Of a DNA stretch of 64,000 bases, positions 53,473-60,929 are shown one piece after another. This DNA comes from Cytophagales bacterium. Its GTDB lineage: Bacteria > Bacteroidota > Bacteroidia > Cytophagales > Spirosomataceae. The notes beneath the pieces are model-generated. The model was not told the origin of the DNA. It ran no database searches and saw only the letters and a program-made list of their open reading frames with translations. Made by a program: the position numbers and the translations under genes. The stretch lies in assembly GCA_024742395.1 (NCBI GenBank), contig JANSYO010000016.1, positions 21,266 to 85,265 of the forward strand. Direction: 5' to 3'. Within the stretch, counting starts at the first letter, position 1. The number at the start of each line of letters is the position of its first letter.

Positions 53473-55563
53473 TTAGGGCATCTTTGAAATTCCTTCATAC
53501 TTAAGCTCCCAATCCGCAGGAAAACCGTTTTCAGTAGCCATTAAGGCCAATGCAGTTAATAAGCCACCATTCCCTGGTAAATAAAGAGTTAAACGTTCGT
53601 CTTGAAAATTGTGCCCATTCTTAAGATAAGTATTCGTTCTTATGGGCATCAACAATGCGTTTACGGCCTTTTCTTTCATGCCTAAACGTGTAGCCGTCAT
53701 AGCCGTCATAGGAAAATCCCAGCCCCAGGTATGATCCCAAACCCACACCTTCTCTATTTTTTCATAAGTAGCTTGCATGATGGCAGGAGCCAAATCCTTT
53801 GTTTGAGGAAGCATCCCAAAAGCTCCAAATACTGATGGATGATCAATAAGAAAGCGTTCATTGGAATAAGAATCTATAGCAGACTCTGCGGCCAGATACA
53901 GACCATCTTTCACGGGTAAGGGTGCCAGCCCCTCCAACACTTTATCAAAAGTAACATTCCGTTCTTTCCCCATTTTCTCCTGCCATTGCTGTGCTACTTC
54001 AAGAGCCCATCTCCAATACGCCAGCTCATAGGTAGGATTTATGGTAGTCTTATAATCGTGTGACTCCTGAGCGGCAATGAGTGCCGGCCCCAGGATATAC
54101 CTTCCTTTAGAGTCTTGATAGGCGTAATCAGCCATAAATTCGGCAGTTCGTTCTACTATCTCAGCATATCGTTCCAATGTTTCTTTACTTGGATTTGACC
54201 GATAAATCAATTCGGCAAAATAAATAGGATGCGGTTGTTGCCAAATCAAATAAGACCCAACGGAAGACGCGGTCTCTCCTCCCCAGGGATCTGTCATTTT
54301 TTGCCATCTTATTCCTATATATCCTTGACTTTACGCTATACTTTCTGCTCCATTTTGGTTACTCAGATACCAGTCTAGATGATCTTCAAGAATCTCAGAC
54401 CTCCCCCACAAAGCAAAGTGAACGCCATGCCACCAGGTCATTTCCATGTGTGGTTTACCATACCATGAGTTGTAAGTAAGACCTGTTTCCTGCGGAGGCG
54501 TTTTACCTCCACAATTTACCTTTGTCAAGTACATAGAAAGCACCATTCTTCTTTCCAGTTCCTCTGCCCTTTCGTCATTCACCCTTCCAAAGTCAATGAT
54601 TCCTCCCGAATTCCAAAAAGTACTCCAGCTGTCCTTATTTTCAGCTCTGAGCTGATCAAAGTCAACAGATTGATCCATTTTAATTGGACTGAAAGTGCAT
54701 ACAAATGTCCACTCTTCAATGCCTGATTCCGGTTCAATTACTACTCCTTTTTTATTTTTTTCAATGGGCAATAAATCACGGTTGGATTTAAAAGAAGTAG
54801 CATACTCAAGACTATCCAGTGTTCGATTAATCTCTAATTGATTAGAAGATTGACTAACCATCAAACGGCTCGCCTCTTCCCCATCATAATAATTGCCTAC
54901 ATCAGTCCATTTATCCGTAGGATATGGGAAATTTAATTTCAACTTTATTCTTCCTTTAGTTAATAACGGCGACTTGATTTTAACAGCCACATTGTCATCC
55001 TTTTGACCAGCCAAAGTAATGACTTCTACTTTTTCGCCTTCAATGGTATAGGTGCTGAGAATTTCTCCGGTCCATAAGTCTAACTCCTGTTGAATATCTT
55101 TAATTTTACTGATGTCAATCCGGCTTCCCGTAGAATCAAAAAATATAAAACCTAACTGCCCCAGGTGAATTCTATGAGGGTTTTGACGTAGATAATTAGC
55201 CGCCTCTCCTTGCGGAGTATCACTGGGCCATTGTCTGGCATAGGGCACCATTCTTCCATTTACCTCAATTTCTACATCCGTTTCAGATATATCGTATTTT
55301 CGACCTGCCGGAAAAGCATGCCAGCCCCATTCTGACTGTGTACCTAAAGGAACACCTTTCTCATAGAAATCAGGATAGGATTGAAGTCCGGTCACATCTA
55401 CGGTCATGGCAAACTTACCATTCCCTACAGTCAGTGAATTAAGAGAATCGGCTTCTGAAAGGTGAACATTATGCCGTATTACTACAGCTTTTCTATCAAT
55501 TTTAATTTCTTTATGACAGGAGCAAAAGAGTACAAAGATTAAGAGGCTTAAAATTCTTTTCAT
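53473..55563 (-). pseudogene. Six-hairpin glycosidase-like lipoprotein gene interrupted by an in-frame TAA
   Basis: Two open stretches on the minus strand, 54334-55563 (410 aa) and 53473-54330, are in the same frame and separated only by one TAA at 54331-54333. Read through, it would be a 696-residue lipoprotein (lipobox LFCSC) with an (alpha/alpha)6-barrel glycosidase-type body: GKPHMEMTWWHGVHFALWGR before the stop, and RWQKMTDPWGG and SYLIWQQPHPIYFAEL after it. The affinity is to GH65/six-hairpin proteins; substrate unknown. The stop follows ESIA and precedes SQGY, where a Lys or Arg would be expected (AAA to TAA is one change). The C-terminal part also has an ATG at 54297, but alone it would lack its signal. 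Confidence 0.8.
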
Positions 55564-55654
55564 TCAGGTTGATTTTCCCAAAGATGTTGTGAATCCTGAG
55601 AATGTGCATCCTTAACTATCCATTTTACCTGATGACAGAAGGAGCTGATTTGCA

Positions 55655-56062
55655 TTACAAAGCTATTGGCGTAAATAGAATATCTACCCTTCGATTTCGA
55701 GCTCTCCCTTCCCAGGTATTGTTATCATACGCGGGCTCATCAAAAGCAAAATCTTTATATTTTATAATTTCCTGAGGCATACCAAATTTTCGAAGTAGAT
55801 CTATGACACTTTGGCTTCGCATCCTGCTCAAATACTCGTTGAACTCACGCCCACCAATGGGATCAGTATGACTCATGATACTTATTTCGTAGAACTCTAT
55901 ATTAGGAATGTCATTCACCACTTCCCAGAGACTTTGTCGCTGCTGACCGTCTATGTACCAGCTACCTCCTCCAAAATAAATGCTACGCTGAATTTCCTTA
56001 GGCTCTTGAGAGAACCCAATAAATGCATAAAAAATAAGAAACAGGACAGCTAGCTTTTTCAT
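55655..56062 (-). CDS. OmpA-C-like domain protein
   Basis: A secreted protein of about 135 aa: Sec signal (MKKLAVLFLIFYAFIGFS) then one OmpA-like peptidoglycan-binding domain, with RSIYFGGGSW, the SIMSHTDPIGGREFNEYLSRMRSQSVIDLL core and NRRVDI near the end. The canonical D and R that bind the peptidoglycan diaminopimelate are in place (HTDPIG..., RNRRVD). Start taken at 56062; the frame is open to 56080. It stands alone, upstream of the broken glycosidase by 91 bases. Confidence 0.87.
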   Translation of the reverse strand: MKKLAVLFLIFYAFIGFSQEPKEIQRSIYFGGGSWYIDGQQRQSLWEVVNDIPNIEFYEISIMSHTDPIGGREFNEYLSRMRSQSVIDLLRKFGMPQEIIKYKDFAFDEPAYDNNTWEGRARNRRVDILFTPIAL

Positions 56063-56128
56063 CTTCTCTTCTTTCCACAATCAATTTACCACCAGATACT
56101 TAAAAAGAAGAAGAGATTGTCCTAAAAT

Positions 56129-56572
56129 TTAAGGTGAGGGGGGCAAAATCTGTTTTTGTGTAGAGCTATTCTTCTCAAAATCTATCTCAAAACAGAAAGT
56201 TTTCAGGCCATTACTAATGGCCAAATGGGGAGCCTTGATCGTTTTATTATAAATGGCCGCTTGAGAAATGGTCTTCTTTGACAGATTCACTTCTGGAGCT
56301 TTGCATTCAATCAGTAAATAGGGCTTGGCTTCTTTATCAAAAACCACAATGTCTGTACGCTTTGCTAATTTCTCGTACTTTAAACCGCCTTCTATTTTTA
56401 TAAGACTTTTGGAATATGAAAAGTGCTCTACCAGCAAATTAACTACATGCTGACGAACCCATTCTTCGGGTGTTAAGACAATATATTTTTTTCTTATTGG
56501 GTCAAAAATCCACGTCTTGCCATCACTTTCCTTAATTTTGCAATCAAATGACGGTAGGTTTAATTCCTGCAT
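56129..56572 (-). CDS. HsdR N-terminal-like (HSDR_N_2) nuclease-fold protein
   Basis: A 147-aa protein that matches the small HSDR_N_2 domain (type I restriction enzyme R-subunit N-terminus). The PD-(D/E)xK-type signs are Asp in AKRTDIVVFD and the LLIECKAPE motif with Glu and Lys. There are no hsdM, hsdS or helicase partners, so it is not a restriction system; orphan proteins of this kind occur widely in Bacteroidota with no known role. It diverges from the AMP nucleosidase gene with 42 bases between. Confidence 0.87.
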   Translation of the reverse strand: MQELNLPSFDCKIKESDGKTWIFDPIRKKYIVLTPEEWVRQHVVNLLVEHFSYSKSLIKIEGGLKYEKLAKRTDIVVFDKEAKPYLLIECKAPEVNLSKKTISQAAIYNKTIKAPHLAISNGLKTFCFEIDFEKNSSTQKQILPPSP

Positions 56573-56614
56573 TTCATTTTATAGTTCATCAACATTCAAA
56601 CATAAACGAAACCT

Positions 56615-57391
56615 ATGGTAAAAAAAGAAGATATCGTTAAAAACTGGCTTCCCAGATATACAGGCACTCCCCTTGAAGAGTTCAGGCCGTATATTCTGTT
56701 AACTAACTTTGGCAACTATGTAGAAATGTTTGCCGAAAAATTTGGAGTAGAAGTAAGAGGTAAAGACCGTGCCATGCAAACTGCCTCAGCCGGAGACATT
56801 ACCATCATCAATTTCGGAATGGGTTCTGCCGTAGCTGCTACCGTCATGGATTTGCTGGTAGCTGTAGAAGTAAAAGCCGTTCTGTTTCTAGGTAAATGTG
56901 GAGGTCTAAAAGAAATCACGAATCTCGGCGATTTCATTTTGCCCATAGCGGCCATAAGGGGTGAAGGCACAAGTAATGACTACGCCTTACCAGAGATACC
57001 CGCTCTCCCGTCCTTCAGATTACAAAGATCTGTGTCTGAAATGATTATCAAACATAACATGGACTATTGGACCGGTACCATATATACCACCAACAGACGT
57101 GTATGGGAACATGACGAGGATTTTAAAAAGTATCTTAGAGAAATCAGAGCTCTGGGAATTGACATGGAAACAGCCACTATTTTCATCGTAGGTTTTGTTA
57201 ATAGTATTCCTCACGGAGCCCTCCTTTTAGTCTCTGACAATCCGATGACACCGGATGGCGTTAAAACCGAGGAAAGCGATAAGAAAGTAACCACCAACTA
57301 CGTTCAGAAGCATCTTGAAATTGGTATAGACTCATTGAATGAACTGGCTAGTTCTGGCAAATCGGTGAAACACCTCAGATTTGAGACCTGA
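56615..57391 (+). CDS. amn: AMP nucleosidase
   Basis: A 258-aa phosphorylase-fold (PNP/UDP family) enzyme that hydrolyses AMP to adenine and ribose 5-phosphate. Signs are the SAGDITIINFGMGSAVAATVMDLL and FLGKCGGLKE motifs, the DMETATIF substrate loop and the VSDNPMTPDG segment. It is the short form usual in Bacteroidota, lacking the N-terminal regulatory domain of the E. coli enzyme (484 aa). It overlaps the 3' end of the convergent GNAT gene by 17 bases. Confidence 0.92.
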   Translation: MVKKEDIVKNWLPRYTGTPLEEFRPYILLTNFGNYVEMFAEKFGVEVRGKDRAMQTASAGDITIINFGMGSAVAATVMDLLVAVEVKAVLFLGKCGGLKEITNLGDFILPIAAIRGEGTSNDYALPEIPALPSFRLQRSVSEMIIKHNMDYWTGTIYTTNRRVWEHDEDFKKYLREIRALGIDMETATIFIVGFVNSIPHGALLLVSDNPMTPDGVKTEESDKKVTTNYVQKHLEIGIDSLNELASSGKSVKHLRFET

Positions 57392-57794
57392 TCTCCTTCT
57401 CCATAATTACATAATCAAGTCCGCCTTTAGAAAACCGCTTGTCGGTTTTCTGGAGACCGAGACGTTCATAAAATGCCGTTTTGTTCGCCCTGGCATTGCA
57501 CCACAGCTTCTGAGCATTTTGTTCTTTTGCATAGTCAAACACGTGATTGATTAAACTGGAGGCAAATCCCTTTCCCTGAACATTAACCTCTGTGGCTAGT
57601 TTTCTAAATTGAAAGACCATCTCTTTTTTAAAAAGAGAAACTATGCTGACTATTTTGTCCTGATAAAAAAGGCCAAAATGTACACCTTCCTCATCTTCAG
57701 CCAGCTGTACATAAGAAAGTGGTTTAGATGGCCACATAACTCTATGTCTTATATCCCAGGTATCAGAAGCGGCTATTTCTTTTATTACTATCAT
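57375..57794 (-). CDS. GNAT family N-acetyltransferase
   Basis: A 139-aa acetyltransferase with the GNAT fold: the acetyl-CoA loop is seen as EVNVQGKGFASSLINHVFDYAKEQNAQKL and the late NKTAFYERLGLQ segment; the strand FRKLATEVNVQGKG precedes the pyrophosphate-binding turn. Acceptor unknown; small GNATs act on amino acids, peptides or antibiotics. It is a single gene whose end overlaps amn in the opposite direction. Confidence 0.88.
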   Translation of the reverse strand: MIVIKEIAASDTWDIRHRVMWPSKPLSYVQLAEDEEGVHFGLFYQDKIVSIVSLFKKEMVFQFRKLATEVNVQGKGFASSLINHVFDYAKEQNAQKLWCNARANKTAFYERLGLQKTDKRFSKGGLDYVIMEKEIRSQI

Positions 57795-57923
57795 GGGTTA
57801 GTTTTCAAAACCAAATAGGTATGAATGGCTTTTAAATCTATCTTAAAAGGCAATTAAGCGAATAAGTTTCTTGTATCGCAATCAAATAACTAAATTCGGG
57901 TCAGTTTTAACCAAACCCCAAAG

Positions 57924-59327
57924 ATGACCAAGATATTTAGCTCAATATTTGCGATAGCCTTACTTATAGCTTGTGCAAAAAACGCTAGTGTAAAACAATC
58001 TGATGACCAATTTGCCAATGCCCGTAAAACCTACGGTCAATATTGTGCAACATGTCACGGTGAAAAGGTAGAAGCCTTTGTTGACAGAAAATGGAAACAT
58101 GGAAATGACAGAGACCTTATTATAGCCAGCATTACTAACGGATGGCTGGAAAGCGGCATGCCCGCATGGAAAGGCTCCATTGATGAAAAAGGAATTGCCG
58201 AACTGGCCGATCTGATTGTTCAAAGTTTAAGTACAGTAGATCAATACGACTTTAAAGAAGAAGAAAGGCAGGAAACTTATGTCTCTGAAGGCATGACCCT
58301 TAAATTGGAGCCCGTTATCGAAGATGTATCGAGCCCATGGGGATTAGTATCATTACAAGATGGCAGCCTTCTGATTTCTGACAGATCTGGCGATTTATGG
58401 AAAGTGGCTCCTGATAAATCAAAAACCAAAATCACTGGTGTTCCGGCTGTTTTAGCTGAAGGTCAAGGTGGTCTCTTTGACCTGAAATTGCATCCAAATT
58501 ACGCAGAGAACGGATGGATCTACATCACGTATTCAAAATTTAAAGAAGAAGGAGACAAGACTCTTGCCACAACAGCGATGATCCGTGGAAAAATTGAAGG
58601 AAATACCCTGGTGCAAAAAGAAGATCTCTTTGAGGCATTGCCATATCAAGCCACCCGCCATCATTATGGCGGAAGAATGGCCTTTGATGATGAAGGGTTC
58701 CTGTACATTTCTGTAGGTGACAGGGGTAATCGCGATGAAAACCCTCAAAGCCTAGAAAACGGCTGTGGTAAAATTCACAGACTGTACGATGACGGTAGAA
58801 TTCCTGCTGACAATCCATTTGTGAATACTCCAAATGCCGTTAAATCGATTTGGAGTTTTGGACACAGAAACCCTCAGGGATTAATCTACAAGCCTGATAC
58901 TGATGAAATATGGGAACATGAGCATGGTCCAAGAGGTGGTGACGAGGTGAACATTATCAAAAAAGGTCAGAACTACGGATGGCCGGTTATCTCTTACGGA
59001 ATCAATTATGACGGCACTACCTTTACAAGTATTACCGCTAAAGAAGATATGTTACAGCCCGAACTGTATTGGATTCCTTCCATAGCACCATGTGGGATGA
59101 CTTTCGTTAACTCTGATAAATATCCCGGCTGGAAAGGCGATATTCTGGCAGGATCATTACGTTTCAAATACCTAAACAGATGCCAGATTGAAAATGACAA
59201 GATTGTAGGTGAAAGTAAAGAGCTTATCAATGTAGGTAGACTTAGAAATGTCTTTGAAGCAGCTGATGGTTATATCTATGTGGGTGTAGAAAACCCTGGC
59301 ATGGTATTCAGATTAATTCCACAATAA
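57924..59327 (+). CDS. Cytochrome c / PQQ-type sugar dehydrogenase lipoprotein
   Basis: A 467-aa lipoprotein (lipobox ending LIAC, Cys17) with an N-terminal cytochrome c domain (haem motif CATCH, Cys41, Cys44, His45; axial Met likely in ESGMPAWKG) joined to a glucose/sorbosone dehydrogenase beta-propeller (~120-467: SSPWGLVSLQDGS, HHYGGRMAFDDEGFLYISVGDRG, NPQGLIYKPDTDEIWEHEHGPRGGDE). It probably oxidises a sugar or aldose in the periplasm and passes electrons through its own haem. No pqq biosynthesis genes are nearby. A kelch protein and an NTF2-like protein follow in the same direction. Confidence 0.92.
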   Translation: MTKIFSSIFAIALLIACAKNASVKQSDDQFANARKTYGQYCATCHGEKVEAFVDRKWKHGNDRDLIIASITNGWLESGMPAWKGSIDEKGIAELADLIVQSLSTVDQYDFKEEERQETYVSEGMTLKLEPVIEDVSSPWGLVSLQDGSLLISDRSGDLWKVAPDKSKTKITGVPAVLAEGQGGLFDLKLHPNYAENGWIYITYSKFKEEGDKTLATTAMIRGKIEGNTLVQKEDLFEALPYQATRHHYGGRMAFDDEGFLYISVGDRGNRDENPQSLENGCGKIHRLYDDGRIPADNPFVNTPNAVKSIWSFGHRNPQGLIYKPDTDEIWEHEHGPRGGDEVNIIKKGQNYGWPVISYGINYDGTTFTSITAKEDMLQPELYWIPSIAPCGMTFVNSDKYPGWKGDILAGSLRFKYLNRCQIENDKIVGESKELINVGRLRNVFEAADGYIYVGVENPGMVFRLIPQ

Positions 59328-59355
59328 TATTCAAGAAACATTCAACCCTATTGAA

Positions 59356-60315
59356 ATGAAAAAAATACTCTTAATAAGCTTCCTTTTGGCAAGCTTAAAC
59401 GGCTTTTCTCAAAGCTGGTCAATGGTAGAAACCAAAAACGAAAGCACGCACAGAAGTGAAAATTCCATGGTGGCCATTGGCGATAAGATTTATCTGCTAG
59501 GCGGTAGAGGAATGAAACCTCTGGAAGTTTATGACACCCAATCAAAAACGTGGGAGAAAAGAGGACAACTACCATTAGAAATACATCATTTTCAGGCGGT
59601 CAATTACAAAGATGAGATTTATGTACTGGGAGCTTTAAGTGGCCCATTTCCGCATGAAACGCCCATCCCCAATATTTATATCTATAACCCTGAAAAAGAT
59701 GAGTGGAGAGTTGGTGACGAAATTCCTCGTAAACGAGGAGCCGCTGGTTGTTTTGTGTACAAAGGCAAAATTTACCTGGTAAACGGAATTCAGGATGGAC
59801 ATTACGATGGCCATGTAACCTGGTTTGACGAATATGACCCAAAAACAGGCAAATGGACAGTTTTACCAGATTCTCCAAATGCCCGGGACCATATTAATGT
59901 TGCGGTAGCTAACGATAAGCTGGTGGTTGCAGCTGGCAGAAGATCAAGCCATAAAACCAATGAAGTATTTACCTTAACGGTCCCTTATACAGATGTGTAT
60001 GATTTCAAATCAAACACATGGACGACCGTTAAAGGACAAAATATACCTACAATGAGAGCAGGAATTGGCTCAGAAGTTTTAGGGAGCAAAGTACTTTTTA
60101 TTGGCGGTGAAGCCGGCGACCAAGAAGCCGCTCATGATGAAGTAGAAGCCTTTAATGTTAAAACCATGAAATGGGAAGTACTTCCTTCTCTAAACCAAGG
60201 CAGACATGGGATGAGTGCCGTAAAAATTGGAAAAAGCATTTATGTATCCTCAGGTGTAGCCAAGCGGGGTGGACAGCCTGAGCAAAACAGTATGGAGTGT
60301 TTTGGCTGTAAATAA
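59356..60315 (+). CDS. Secreted kelch-repeat beta-propeller protein
   Basis: A 319-aa protein with a Sec signal (about 1-19, FSQ) and six or so kelch repeats (MVAIGDKIYLLGGRG, AVNYKDEIYVLGALSG, FVYKGKIYLVNGIQ, and others), each with the GxxYxxGG-type turn and WxxxP. Kelch propellers of this type are found as sialic-acid mutarotases and galactose-oxidase-like proteins, but no copper-radical residues are recognised here. It is 28 bases after the PQQ-type dehydrogenase gene and 2 bases before the NTF2-like gene; the three are likely one operon. Confidence 0.88.
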   Translation: MKKILLISFLLASLNGFSQSWSMVETKNESTHRSENSMVAIGDKIYLLGGRGMKPLEVYDTQSKTWEKRGQLPLEIHHFQAVNYKDEIYVLGALSGPFPHETPIPNIYIYNPEKDEWRVGDEIPRKRGAAGCFVYKGKIYLVNGIQDGHYDGHVTWFDEYDPKTGKWTVLPDSPNARDHINVAVANDKLVVAAGRRSSHKTNEVFTLTVPYTDVYDFKSNTWTTVKGQNIPTMRAGIGSEVLGSKVLFIGGEAGDQEAAHDEVEAFNVKTMKWEVLPSLNQGRHGMSAVKIGKSIYVSSGVAKRGGQPEQNSMECFGCK

Positions 60316-60317
60316 AT

Positions 60318-60767
60318 ATGAAGAAGTTCCTCTCTTTATTTATCTTATTGCTTTCACCTTTATGGGTAGCCTACGGTCAAAATGCAGATGAAACAGAATT
60401 AAAAGATCTCATTCAAAACTCGTTTGATGAAATCTTTAGCAATCATGACAAGTCATCAGTGAAAAAGTATTTTACCGATGACTTTCTTCTTCTGGAGAAT
60501 GGAGAAATCTGGAACCTCGACTCCATCTATAATTACATAGAAAAATCAAGGCTCCGGAAACCTGCCATTCAAAGAATGAACGCTTTTGAGTTTAATGAGA
60601 TAAGAATTTCCAAAAAAAGAGCTTGGATAGCCTATAATAATTACGCGGTATTGAGAATAGATGGCAAAATTATCAATGAATTGCACTGGCTTGAAAGTGC
60701 TGTGGCAGTAAAAAGAAAAAATAAGTGGATGATAGAAATGCTTCATAGCACGTACATCAATGACTAA
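60318..60767 (+). CDS. Secreted NTF2-like (DUF4440-type) protein
   Basis: A 149-aa protein with a Sec signal (about 1-20) and one SnoaL/NTF2-like domain (NSFDEIFSNHDKSSVKKYFTDDFLLLENGEIW, VKRKNKWMIEMLHSTY). NTF2-like folds bind small ligands or act as isomerases or esterases, and this one has no recognised catalytic residues. It starts 2 bases after the kelch gene stop, so it is translationally linked to it; with the upstream dehydrogenase it may form a small periplasmic sugar-handling unit. Confidence 0.82.
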   Translation: MKKFLSLFILLLSPLWVAYGQNADETELKDLIQNSFDEIFSNHDKSSVKKYFTDDFLLLENGEIWNLDSIYNYIEKSRLRKPAIQRMNAFEFNEIRISKKRAWIAYNNYAVLRIDGKIINELHWLESAVAVKRKNKWMIEMLHSTYIND

Positions 60768-60929
60768 TTGAACAGACAAAATTCAATAAGTCTTTACAGA
60801 GGTATATATTAAATACATCTGTTGATAAGTTTATTTGCCAAGATGGCTCTCTATACCTAATTTCGGGGTTTATGTATCTTAATTGGAGACGAATTTTATG
60901 AATTCTGCTCCTTTTCCTAACCACAAGAA

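Noticed and set aside
54331..54333. Programmed stop-codon readthrough in the glycosidase gene
   Set aside because: TAA is the least-recoded stop, there is no selenocysteine or pyrrolysine signal visible, and a simple nonsense mutation is enough.
56129..56572. Restriction-modification system
   Set aside because: Only a short HsdR-N-like domain is present. No helicase, methylase or specificity subunit is adjacent, and the SNF2 gene at 60930 is not linked to it.
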